A stretch of 64,000 bases of DNA. Source: Sphingobacterium chungjuense (GTDB lineage Bacteria; Bacteroidota; Bacteroidia; Sphingobacteriales; Sphingobacteriaceae). The number at the start of each line of letters is the position of its first letter. Position 1 is the stretch's first letter. The position numbers and the translations under genes are program-made. The notes beneath the pieces were generated by a model that ran no database searches, had not been told where the DNA came from, and saw only the letters and a list, made by a program, of their open reading frames with translations. Positions 1 through 8,555 of the stretch are shown here, piece by piece. Where the stretch lies: assembly GCF_011316935.1 (NCBI RefSeq), contig NZ_WLYS01000005.1, positions 1-64,000 of the forward strand, written 5' to 3'.

Positions 1-345
1 TGCGGGTCGCAAACTATCCCTCCGGCTCCACAAAACGAAAGCTCAACTGCAAAGTTGGGCTTTTGTTTTTGGCGGAGGTGATGAGCGCCCGATAAGAGGG
101 TTCGAACAATTTCTTTGCGGGTTGCGTGCGGGGATTGCGGGTCGCAAACTATCCCTCCGGCTCCACAAAACGAAAGCTCAACTGCAAAGTTGGGCTTTTG
201 TTTTTGGCGGAGGTGATGAGCGCCCGATAAGAGGGTTCGAACAATTTCTTTGCGGGTTGCGTACGGGGATTGCGGGCCGCAAAAATCCCTCCGGCTCCAC
301 AAAAGTAAAAGCTCAACTGCAAAGTTGAGCTTTTACTTTTGATCA
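1..345. repeat. 135-bp tandem repeat, about 2.5 copies, with strong hairpins
   Basis: Copies start at 1, 136 and 271. The first two are nearly identical over 135 bases and the third is partial. Each carries a short GC-rich hairpin just before CCTCCGGCTCCAC, followed by a long terminator-like stem with a GCAA loop (about 32-70, 167-205 and 301-340). Copies 1 and 2 use a stem with G-U pairs, while copy 3 has a different but still fully paired stem, which is compensatory change. GGTTCGAAC, resembling a T-loop, occurs in copies 1 and 2. The CGGCTCCAC string resembles the 3' end of a tRNA or tmRNA, so the unit may derive from such a gene; that is inference. No plausible protein is encoded. Confidence 0.85.
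301..340. terminator. Bidirectional hairpin terminator in third repeat copy
   Basis: An 18-bp perfect stem (301-318 with 323-340) closes a GCAA tetraloop, with T-rich tracts on both strands. On the minus strand it lies 33 bases beyond the stop of the deoxynucleoside kinase gene, so it probably ends the trpS-kinase transcript. Confidence 0.75.
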
Positions 346-372
346 GAAAGGCGTTATCCAAGTGCTAACTCA

Positions 373-987
373 CTAAAACAAGCCAAAAAGCTCAGCTTCT
401 ATCTTTTGGATTACCATGCCCAGATCTTCCGGATTTTGAGCGAAGTCCAAATTATCTTTATCCAAAATCAAAAGTTTTCCTTCTTTATAATTGCCAATCC
501 ACTTTTCGTATTTCTCATTGAGTTTAGAAAGGTAATCTAGGCGAATTCCCGATTCGTAATCACGGCCACGCTTCTGTATATTATTGACTAATGTAGGCAC
601 AGAAGCACGTAGGTAGATCAACAAATCCGGTGGTTGGATGTAGTGTACTATGCTCTGAAAAATATTGCTATAGTTTTCGAAATCTCGGGCAGACATCAGC
701 CCCATATCGAATAGATTTTCTGCAAATATATAGGCGTCTTCATAGATCGTACGATCTTGAATCATGTCGATGTTTCTATTTTGCAACTCCACGATATGGC
801 GGAATCGGCTATTCAAGAAGAATATTTGCAGATTGAAAGCCCAGCGTTTCATATCGCTGTAAAAATCTTCGAGGTACGGATTGTTTTCTACCGCTTCAAA
901 CTGTGGCTCATATTTGAGATGACGAGCCAATAATTCCGTCAAGGTTGTCTTTCCGGCTCCTATATTTCCTACTACAGCTATATGCAT
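373..987 (-). CDS. Deoxynucleoside kinase (dAdo/dGuo kinase family)
   Basis: The 204-residue protein phosphorylates deoxynucleosides with ATP in the cytosolic salvage pathway. Visible are the P-loop GNIGAGKTT (residues 7-15), the substrate-site Glu in EAVENNPY, the family motif DRTIYED near residue 80, and an Arg-rich lid RGRDYES near residue 140. Length matches bacterial dAK/dGK enzymes. The gene lies 2 bases after the trpS stop, so the two are almost certainly co-transcribed. Which deoxynucleoside is preferred cannot be told from sequence alone. Confidence 0.9.
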   Translation of the reverse strand: MHIAVVGNIGAGKTTLTELLARHLKYEPQFEAVENNPYLEDFYSDMKRWAFNLQIFFLNSRFRHIVELQNRNIDMIQDRTIYEDAYIFAENLFDMGLMSARDFENYSNIFQSIVHYIQPPDLLIYLRASVPTLVNNIQKRGRDYESGIRLDYLSKLNEKYEKWIGNYKEGKLLILDKDNLDFAQNPEDLGMVIQKIEAELFGLF

Positions 988-989
988 TT

Positions 990-1985
990 TTATATCTTCT
1001 TCAATCCAATAATTTCACGAACATCTTTGATGGTACGGTCTGCACTTGCGGCAGCTTTTTCTGCACCTAACTTGATGACTTTACTTAGGTAATCTTCATC
1101 CGCAGATATTTCTTCGATACGCGAACGCACGGGCTCTGTTGCCAATACCATATCTTCTGCCAATTGCTTCTTGAAGTCTCCGTAACGAATTGCACAATTG
1201 TTGTATAAATCATCGAAATGCGTATACGTATCTGCAGAAGATACTACTTTCATTAAGTCAAAAAGATTCTGAATAGATTCAGGTTTAGGTTGGTTTTCGA
1301 TGGTTGGTCCGGAGTCAGAGACCGCACGCATTACCTTTTTACGAATTACCTCAGGGCTATCCGACAAATACACGCAACTGGCGTCGCCATTGGATTTACC
1401 CATTTTTCCTTGACCATCCAATCCCGGTATTTTCACGAGTTTGTCGGAATAGCTAAACGCAAAAGATTCTTTAAAATAATCTACCTCATACAAGCGGTTG
1501 AAGCGATTGCCAAAAGTACGCGTCATTTCCAAGTGCTGCTCTTGATCTTTGCCAACAGGAACTTTAGTGGCGTGATGGATCAAAATATCACAAGCCATCA
1601 ATACAGGGTAGGTAAGTAGTCCCGCATTTACATTATCCGGATTAGCTCTTACTTTATCTTTAAATGCCGTTGCGCGCTCTAGTTCACCTAGATAGGCATT
1701 CATATTCATATAGAGATAGAGTTCGGCAACTTGTGGTACATCAGACTGTACATAGATAGTCGATTTCTCAGGATCGATTCCTGCTGCCAAATACTCTACC
1801 ACTACTTGGCGTACGGTACGACTTAAATCACCCGGTGTCGGGTGCGTGGTCAACGAATGTAAATCTGCAATAAAGAAGAAACAATTGTATTCTTCCTGCA
1901 TCTTTACAAAATTGCTCAGCGCTCCATAATAATTGCCCAGGTGCAACTTTCCAGTACTTCTAATTCCACTAACTACGGTTTCCAT
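990..1985 (-). CDS. trpS: Tryptophanyl-tRNA synthetase
   Basis: This class I aminoacyl-tRNA synthetase charges tRNA-Trp. The 331 residues show the HIGH-type signature HLGN (15-18) and the KMSKS-type loop KMGKS (194-198). The family motif AYLGELERATAFKDK lies near residue 100 and the adenylate-site motif MACDILIH near 130. The length is normal for bacterial TrpRS. The Gly in KMGKS is a family variant, not a defect. It is the first gene of a two-gene unit with the deoxynucleoside kinase. Confidence 0.97.
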   Translation of the reverse strand: METVVSGIRSTGKLHLGNYYGALSNFVKMQEEYNCFFFIADLHSLTTHPTPGDLSRTVRQVVVEYLAAGIDPEKSTIYVQSDVPQVAELYLYMNMNAYLGELERATAFKDKVRANPDNVNAGLLTYPVLMACDILIHHATKVPVGKDQEQHLEMTRTFGNRFNRLYEVDYFKESFAFSYSDKLVKIPGLDGQGKMGKSNGDASCVYLSDSPEVIRKKVMRAVSDSGPTIENQPKPESIQNLFDLMKVVSSADTYTHFDDLYNNCAIRYGDFKKQLAEDMVLATEPVRSRIEEISADEDYLSKVIKLGAEKAAASADRTIKDVREIIGLKKI

Positions 1986-2025
1986 AATAAGGCGAAATTA
2001 AGAAAAAATCAGGTCTTCTGAAAGC

Positions 2026-4581
2026 TTAAAAGTCAAACTTGATCCGTGCACGTATGCCCCAAGTAGGTACATTGGGATGATCTAGGTAAGACAATCTTTT
2101 CACAGCATCTACGCGCAATATTTTGAAGATATTGGCCACACCAAAACTAGCTTCCATATAAGGAGACCCATCAAAGGTATATGAAGATACTACACCATCG
2201 GAATTGCGTTGCCAAGCATACACTTGGTCGCTCAAGTCTGGGTTGTTGCTGTCTCGTAAACCACCATAAATACCTTTAAAACTGAAAACTTCACGTAACT
2301 TTAGTCTTTTTAATAAAGGGATTTTGTTAAACAGAAATCCATTCATATAATACTGCACTTGCAAAGCAGCATGATGATCGGACACGAACTCCATAAAATT
2401 CATCAAGTTGTATGAACTCAACTGGTAAGCATATGTCTGGTTGGCGCGGTGTATCGTAAGCAATGGATAAGGAATGTTATTTCCCAAAATATAGGTGCCA
2501 TCAATATTTACATCAGCATAACCAAACTGTGAAAGATATACGCGTTTAAAAGCTCCGGCTGTAAAGTTGTGGTAGTTATACTCTCCGTTCAATACATTCT
2601 TAAGACCAGCAGTATAATTTATATTGAATATCGGATATTCGTTGAATATCGGTGTACGGTAGGTTTTTCCTTGATAAAACTGTTCGTTAGGAGCCCAGCG
2701 AAATCCTAAGTTGAATTCTGTTGTATTTAGCTCTGAGATAGTACGCAGGCTACCGTCCGGTTGCATTTGCTGATACGAAAGTACACCGGCAGGCATCTGT
2801 TTCCAAACATTAATTCCTGATGTAATCGCAAAATTGCCTTCAAATTCGGCTTTATAATCCAAACGGTACTGGTAATTATAAAGATAGCTTAAATCTTCGC
2901 CACGTTTGAAAGAAAGCAATACGTTATCTTCCTGAATGAAGTCTAAGTTCTGACCAGGAATCTTGGTATCATACGAAGCCGATGCCCGGATATAGTGCTG
3001 TGGAAATTTATAAGGTGATTTTTTATTAAGGGCATAGGTGCCACTTACAAAATACTTCCATTGCTCATCCCTAGTTCCGTAAGCACCGAATGCTTCCATG
3101 TAAAAGCGTTCGCTGAACTGTTCTGTAGTTCGTCCACCGACGCGCAAACGTAATCCTTCTACAGGATTGTATGAATAAAAGGTATTGACAGGTCCGACTT
3201 CTACGGGACCAAATTGCTTATAACCTGCTAGGATTAATGCCGAGATATCCATCACTCGCTTAAAAGAAGACATGGTCTGTAATCCTTCAATATTAGCATA
3301 CACATTAGCTTCGTTTTGCGAAAGTGGTTCTGGACGAAGGGTGTTCCAATCTATAGGTACTTCCTCTTTTGCAGACTTTGCTGGGGTGTTTTTTGCGATT
3401 TGATAGACGCTATCCGGCCGCACAAGTCCGCTTGTATAATCTTCGATCATCACTACACGCGTACCTCGAATACCTTTTCCCTTTTCGGAAAGTGAGAATT
3501 CGATATCTAAATGACTTTTAGCCAAGTAATACTTTTCTTGATTGTCGTTATTAAAGAAAAGCTCAATATTCAATCCGCGCACAAAGTTGAGGTTAATTTC
3601 CTTGTTTACAGTCATATTCGCATATTTCACCGCGTAATGACCGTCCATCGTGACGTGAAGCTTTCCTTTAAAAAGCAGGTTACTCTTATTGCGTGGGAAA
3701 AAGCTCAACTCCACTAATTTTTCATTGCCAACTGTCACCGTATCGGTGATATAAAATCGATAAAATGTCGGCGCTGTATTAGCAATAGGGCTCAGAAATT
3801 GATTGGTGAGAATGGTGACGTTGTTATCATAAATTTCAACTTCGTCATAAAGTCTCTGCAAGTAGCTACTTAACCCAGAATTGTCTACAAAGCGAGGGTC
3901 GAAATCGGCCTGTTTGTGAGCCAAGATCTCCTGCGCGGAAGTTTTAGGATCTTTACGGTAGTAATTCTTCGAATATTTTTCTTCCATAAATGCTGGAAGA
4001 ACATAGGATGAATCGCTTGTACCTAAAGTATCTGATTGAAAAAGAAACTGATAATTCTTAAAGATCTTACGATTTTTAAACTTCTCGCTAAGGTTGCTCA
4101 AACCTAATACGAGCTTTTCATATTGGTTGTATTCTACATAATCTTGTCCCGTCAATCGGTTTTCATCCCGATGTGCGACCACCTGACGAATAAGCTCTAC
4201 AGCTGGATTATTTTTATTAGAATATTTTACTTTTGGCGGTTTGACAGATACGGCTTCGATAGAATTTTGAGCATAAAGGAAGATATCTTCATATTGTTCT
4301 TTTTCGTCACTTAAGTCAACCTCGCGTGAATCGTAACCCACCGAACTAACCAACAACTTGCGTTGTGGACCTGAAATTTGTAAAGTAAATTCGCCTCGCT
4401 CATTGCTCGCAGTACCATATGATGTTAATCCTACTACATTAATACTTGCATAAGGAATTGCTTCCAAAGAATATCCATCCTTGATTTTGCCTTTTATGGT
4501 AATCGTTTGAGCAGCTCCTGAAAGTGCTGACAGTGCAGCTACAATTGCCGTTAATACTGTCCTAATATATGACCTATTCAT
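2026..4581 (-). CDS. DUF5686 outer-membrane protein with carboxypeptidase-like domain
   Basis: The 851-residue protein starts with a Sec signal peptide (cleavage after about residue 24, SGAAQ). A carboxypeptidase-regulatory-like beta-sandwich follows (about 27-110, with GEFTLQISG and SSVGYDS). The long remainder resembles the DUF5686 family and ends in Phe (RIKFDF), as expected for a beta-barrel recognised by the BAM machinery. The architecture is TonB-receptor-like but lacks a recognisable plug domain. Function is unknown; the family is widespread in Bacteroidota. It is preceded by a long gene-poor stretch, so it is probably transcribed alone. Confidence 0.85.
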   Translation of the reverse strand: MNRSYIRTVLTAIVAALSALSGAAQTITIKGKIKDGYSLEAIPYASINVVGLTSYGTASNERGEFTLQISGPQRKLLVSSVGYDSREVDLSDEKEQYEDIFLYAQNSIEAVSVKPPKVKYSNKNNPAVELIRQVVAHRDENRLTGQDYVEYNQYEKLVLGLSNLSEKFKNRKIFKNYQFLFQSDTLGTSDSSYVLPAFMEEKYSKNYYRKDPKTSAQEILAHKQADFDPRFVDNSGLSSYLQRLYDEVEIYDNNVTILTNQFLSPIANTAPTFYRFYITDTVTVGNEKLVELSFFPRNKSNLLFKGKLHVTMDGHYAVKYANMTVNKEINLNFVRGLNIELFFNNDNQEKYYLAKSHLDIEFSLSEKGKGIRGTRVVMIEDYTSGLVRPDSVYQIAKNTPAKSAKEEVPIDWNTLRPEPLSQNEANVYANIEGLQTMSSFKRVMDISALILAGYKQFGPVEVGPVNTFYSYNPVEGLRLRVGGRTTEQFSERFYMEAFGAYGTRDEQWKYFVSGTYALNKKSPYKFPQHYIRASASYDTKIPGQNLDFIQEDNVLLSFKRGEDLSYLYNYQYRLDYKAEFEGNFAITSGINVWKQMPAGVLSYQQMQPDGSLRTISELNTTEFNLGFRWAPNEQFYQGKTYRTPIFNEYPIFNINYTAGLKNVLNGEYNYHNFTAGAFKRVYLSQFGYADVNIDGTYILGNNIPYPLLTIHRANQTYAYQLSSYNLMNFMEFVSDHHAALQVQYYMNGFLFNKIPLLKRLKLREVFSFKGIYGGLRDSNNPDLSDQVYAWQRNSDGVVSSYTFDGSPYMEASFGVANIFKILRVDAVKRLSYLDHPNVPTWGIRARIKFDF

Positions 4582-4928
4582 AAATATAAAATACTATCTG
4601 ACTATTATGGTATAAAGTTCAGCCAGATTAGTAATGCAAAGGAAACGCTATTTTGTCAATTAAAGAAGCAAGTTTTACACTTTGACTTTTTTATGATAAT
4701 GGGTCAGTTGTTTGGTGCTTAATGCGCTTTATGTATACAATTAGTACGAACTTGTATAAAAAATGATTAATCAAATATTAAATGAATACGTGATCTGTCA
4801 TCGACCCTCAGCTCGCAGCACCTAAAACTATAGAATTCAAATTAAATTCGCTATTGTCATCCCGCGAATATAACATGCTCATTGCAAATGTGCGAAACTG
4901 ATTGTCCAGAATCCTGTTGCGATAAAAT

Positions 4929-4967
4929 CTAGATGATTTGCGACTCGCTAAACTCACCCTTGGTCAT
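4929..4967 (-). pseudogene. Possible IS3-type transposase orfA N-terminal scrap
   Basis: Thirteen codons read MTKGEFSESQII then a stop. This matches the usual opening of IS3-family OrfA proteins (M-K-K-x-x-F-S-E-S-Q-I-V). No helix-turn-helix continuation, orfB or inverted repeats are visible, so at most a remnant survives. The match is short and could be chance. Confidence 0.35.
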
Positions 4968-5068
4968 TGTCTCTACATGATAAATTTAATATCTGTAACT
5001 GTTTTTAGAGAAGATAACACTCGAGCTGCAAGCAAGCGTAAAGTTTAGATAACGCATTTTATTAGGTA

Positions 5069-5242
5069 CTACCAAGATTCACCGTCACCGGTATCTTTGC
5101 TCTTATTATCTTCTCTTTTGATAGGTGCGGAAGTCTTAGGTTGTCGTACATTTTCAGAATGAGCAGCAATCCAATGTTCAGTTGCAATTGCGTCAACTTG
5201 AATATTTGGGGCAATGTATTTAGATTTCTTTTTGTCTTTCAT
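5069..5242 (-). CDS. 57-aa small peptide of a Bacteroidota YxxP-type group
   Basis: The peptide starts MKDKKKSKYIAPNIQVDAIA and ends TGDGESW. It has a lysine-rich head, a KYIAPNIQVDAI core and a hydrophilic tail with G/D at the end. Many Bacteroidota genomes encode short orphans with a K-Y-x-x-P-x-x-x-V start and a Gly/Asp-rich end; their role is unknown. There is no signal peptide or membrane helix. It sits alone in a gene-poor region on the same strand as its flanking genes. Whether it is translated rests on this family resemblance. Confidence 0.6.
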   Translation of the reverse strand: MKDKKKSKYIAPNIQVDAIATEHWIAAHSENVRQPKTSAPIKREDNKSKDTGDGESW

Positions 5243-5645
5243 GGATATGGCAGTGCGGGATTCAGATTAGTAAAACCCAGAGTTAAAGTTTAAAAATTAC
5301 AATTCAATGGTATTAAGGTGGTAATGTATCTAAATGCAAAATCATTTTCAATGCGCATGCCGCAAAACATAAATTTATAACATGTTCATGTCAGTTTCGA
5401 TCCGTTGAATAGCAAAATATTGTTAGTGAAGTAGAAGGAAGAGTCGGCCTTGTTTATAATTTTAACTTGACCGCCTTAAATATCAGCATAAATCTATTTA
5501 TTTAATGGCAACTAAAATGTCGTTCACCGTCCAAATGTGTTTTTAGATGACTTATAACCTGTTAAGATATTCCAACTGGGCAGTTTTAGAGACATAGTCA
5601 TCTTGCGACAATAGCGTAACACCAAACAGAATAAATTTCTGGCTT

Positions 5646-6161
5646 TTATTTAGCGAGATAATACGTTAAATGATCAGCCCAACAGTGCTTTACTATCGAA
5701 GTATATGCTTTGAAAAGTGTACTAGTTTGTTGGTCAGATACATGATGTGTGCTACTACACCTATTTTCGTATTCATTTTTATCACTATCGGTGTCTAAAT
5801 TATCATTTAGAATTTTATCGATGTATGCCTTACTATTTTCAAGTGTATCTTCGAGGCATAAGAAACCTTCTACATGCGGAGCAAGTTGCATGTTGGCTCT
5901 ATACTCAGTTAGAGTGTTTACCACAAGTATAATACGCACGGTAGGTTGCAGATTTCGTATTGTCTCTATATGTTTTATAGCATGACCTTCCAGTATATTT
6001 AAATTTATAAATAATGTGAGTACTTTTTCAGCAGTTAGAATGACATTTACCTCATATAATGCTTCGGCCTCAAGCACTGTAATAGTATCAAAAGATTGTC
6101 TAGCCACAAGAATTGTACTATAGCGACATAGGCTGCTGGCGTCCGCGAATAAAACTTTCAT
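5646..6161 (-). CDS. Receiver-like protein lacking the phospho-acceptor Asp
   Basis: Residues 1-120 of 171 follow the outline of a NarL/LuxR-type receiver domain: an opening like VLFADASSLCR, a beta-3 strand LTLFINLNILEG, then RIILVVNTLTE and GFLCLEDT. The phospho-acceptor position is Asn53 instead of Asp, the second N-terminal acidic residue is Ala8, and the conserved Lys after beta-5 appears replaced. The last 50 residues are Asp/Asn/Ser-rich and are not a recognisable helix-turn-helix. It follows the histidine kinase gene on the same strand after a 279-bp gap. A pseudo-receiver or a decaying regulator are both possible. Confidence 0.55.
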   Translation of the reverse strand: MKVLFADASSLCRYSTILVARQSFDTITVLEAEALYEVNVILTAEKVLTLFINLNILEGHAIKHIETIRNLQPTVRIILVVNTLTEYRANMQLAPHVEGFLCLEDTLENSKAYIDKILNDNLDTDSDKNEYENRCSSTHHVSDQQTSTLFKAYTSIVKHCWADHLTYYLAK

Positions 6162-6440
6162 ACATGTAAGCTAATAATTACCCGAGAAAATTTGCAAATC
6201 ATAATTATCTGTAATATCAATATTACAAATCAACTTCGCATTATAGCTAATTTTTGTCATTTTTTATTGCAAAAAAAATTACATAGTTGATTATCAGATA
6301 ATAAGATTTTAAAACACGTATTAGTAGCCTTTTTTTATCACGGATAATTGCGATAAATACCTGTCGTATAGTTACTTTATGTTTGATTGTTCAATAATGG
6401 GATTAGCAGACCTGTTGACCGTTCAAAATTAAATGATACG

Positions 6441-8324
6441 CTATCTATGATTATGCTGAATGAGTTGTCTGCTAGGGGCCTGCTTCTCAACTTGTACCTG
6501 TGTTGGTATGCTAAAGCAAAATGTAGATCCTTTGCCTAGCTCACTGTTCGCCCAAATCTTTCCATTATGTCTTTCGATAATTTCAGCACTTATATATAAA
6601 CCGATTCCGAAACCGGAAACAAATTCAGAACGCACGCGATAAAAGCGTTCAAATATTTTTCCAATATTGTCCTTGCTGATACCGATACCTTGATCGATTA
6701 CACAAAACTCGATCTGGCCGTCCACCTCCTTGCAACTTATATTGATTTCGCTATCATTGGGCGAATATTTAATAGCATTATTGAGTAAATTAGATATAAC
6801 AATACCAATTTTTATGCGGTCAGCACTTACGTCAAATTTGAACGGTTGACTAAAATTTATTTGACGTGTGCTCATCGTTACTTGATGCTCTTCAATTATT
6901 TCTTGTACGAGTTCTCCCATATTAAAAATACTTTGATCTAAAGTGATCTTACCAGATTCAAATCGCGAAAGATTTAGAAAGCCATTGATCATGGCTGTCA
7001 TTTTTGATAACTGAACGACAGTTGATCCGGCAATCTTCTTTACAAATGTATTATGGTGTTCCTCGCCATGTCGACTCAACAATTGCACATAGCTATTTAC
7101 AGATGTTAGTGGAGTTTTTAATTCGTGACTTACCATACCGATAAAGTCATTCTTACGTTGCTCATCTTTGATGTCTTCTGTTATATCCATCACAAAGCCT
7201 GAAAAAGCTTCAGTATAATCAGAGGTTTCCGCTATTTTGCCAAACGCCCTTAGCCATATTAGCCCATTATCATCAAAACGGCGCTGCGAATACGTCAAGT
7301 CAAATGGTGATTTTTTAGATCGTGCTAATTCAATTTCTTCGAGCACTATTTCTCGATAATCGTCACTTACTTGCGCCATAATCATCTCAAAGGTAATTGG
7401 TTCGCTATTTTTATAACCGAAAATACGTAGTAATGCTTCATTGTATATGAGTTTTTTACTGTGAGGCTCTATTTGCCAAGTGCCTAAGTTCGCTGCATTG
7501 ATGGCCATATCCATCATAGTTTTGGTCTGTTGTATCTCTAACCTTGCCATTACTTGATCCGTCACTTCGGTAACAACCTGTAGTACACCCGTAATTCTGC
7601 CATCGCCACTCCAGAACGGTTGACAATCAAAATTGAAATAACCTTCTACGATTTTGCCTCCACGTTCAATCTGTGCCCAGCTCTCTTGACCGTAATATGG
7701 TTTTCCAGTAAGAAAGACATTGACTAATATTCCGATAAATGGTTGTCCTTCTAACTCGGGCATTGCATCCGATAGTGGCTTCCCAATGATCTGGCTATCT
7801 TTTCCCCATATTTCTAACATTTTTGGATTTACGATGTCTATAATCAATTGTTCGCCATGTAGTACCGTAATCGCAACAGGTGCTTGTTGTACCAATTCCC
7901 GAAATAAAGATGCTTGATAATGTGCCTCCTCCTTACTTTTCACCTTTTCGGTTACATCCAGAGCGGTTTGCATGATAGCATATATCTCACCAGCTTCATT
8001 CTTTATTGCTTTGTATTCATAATCAAAATAATAACGTTGTAATTGTCCAGCAGTAACCAGATCGGCGGCAATTGCTTCGCCGATATCATCAATACCTGTA
8101 TTCCAGACGCGGCGTAACATGGAAACGAAAGGTTGATTGGCTATTTCTGGAAGTGCCTCAGACAATGTCTTTCCTATTACATCCCTCGGTTTGCCCCACG
8201 CTGCCAGCATTGCAGGATTAGCAAACTCAATTAGAATTTCTTCACCAGTATATACAGCAACAGGATGACTTGATTGGTTCAAAATCTCTAATATTTGTAA
8301 GGATTCTAATCTGTTATTATTCAT
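6441..8324 (-). CDS. Cytosolic PAS-PAS-PAS sensor histidine kinase
   Basis: The 627-residue protein has three PAS-type domains (about 10-125, 140-255 and 265-385). A HisKA dimerisation domain follows with the phospho-His in SHELKTPL (His400), then an HATPase domain with N-box NLLNNAIKY (512-520), G1 DQGIGI (about 544) and G2 GFGIGLYIS. The first two PAS domains resemble each other (IVNPKMLEIWGK against FANPAMLAAWGK), suggesting internal duplication. No membrane helices are visible, so it should sense a cytosolic signal such as redox or a small ligand. No canonical response regulator lies beside it, only the degenerate receiver protein downstream. Confidence 0.9.
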   Translation of the reverse strand: MNNNRLESLQILEILNQSSHPVAVYTGEEILIEFANPAMLAAWGKPRDVIGKTLSEALPEIANQPFVSMLRRVWNTGIDDIGEAIAADLVTAGQLQRYYFDYEYKAIKNEAGEIYAIMQTALDVTEKVKSKEEAHYQASLFRELVQQAPVAITVLHGEQLIIDIVNPKMLEIWGKDSQIIGKPLSDAMPELEGQPFIGILVNVFLTGKPYYGQESWAQIERGGKIVEGYFNFDCQPFWSGDGRITGVLQVVTEVTDQVMARLEIQQTKTMMDMAINAANLGTWQIEPHSKKLIYNEALLRIFGYKNSEPITFEMIMAQVSDDYREIVLEEIELARSKKSPFDLTYSQRRFDDNGLIWLRAFGKIAETSDYTEAFSGFVMDITEDIKDEQRKNDFIGMVSHELKTPLTSVNSYVQLLSRHGEEHHNTFVKKIAGSTVVQLSKMTAMINGFLNLSRFESGKITLDQSIFNMGELVQEIIEEHQVTMSTRQINFSQPFKFDVSADRIKIGIVISNLLNNAIKYSPNDSEINISCKEVDGQIEFCVIDQGIGISKDNIGKIFERFYRVRSEFVSGFGIGLYISAEIIERHNGKIWANSELGKGSTFCFSIPTQVQVEKQAPSRQLIQHNHR

Positions 8325-8555
8325 TCTTCACAACGATAATTATTTTTTAATTATTGATTTAAAGTTTAAAATTGTTAAAATATTTTTCTTTATAGAAATA
8401 TTTGAACTAGTTTTTTAATACTTTAACCAAATTTTTTTCCTACTTCCCGTATCGGTGCTAATGGTAACCTTTAAAATGGAAGTTTAAATGCTGTCATAGC
8501 TAAAGAATGAAATTATTATATTTAGCACTTAATTTGTAAGTAACAATTATCAAGC

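Larger units (their letters stand above)
4582..5645. other. Gene-poor region of about 1 kb
   Basis: This AT-rich stretch separates the DUF5686 gene from the receiver-like gene. I can support only a 57-codon peptide gene (5069-5242) and a possible transposase start (4929-4967), each listed separately. On the minus strand just past that scrap a short stretch reads as protein-like but has no conserved start, which suits decayed coding sequence. No tRNA, repeat array or clear terminator was seen. Confidence 0.6.

Noticed and set aside
80..130. A tRNA gene suggested by GGTTCGAAC in the repeat
   Set aside because: No acceptor, D or anticodon stems can be formed around the T-loop-like string within the unit.
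122..361. Short open frames on both strands across the left-edge repeat
   Set aside because: They simply translate the repeat and its hairpins, have no start context and change with each copy.
990..1985. KMGKS as a defective KMSKS loop in TrpRS
   Set aside because: The Lys residues are intact and Gly at this position occurs in functional bacterial TrpRS.
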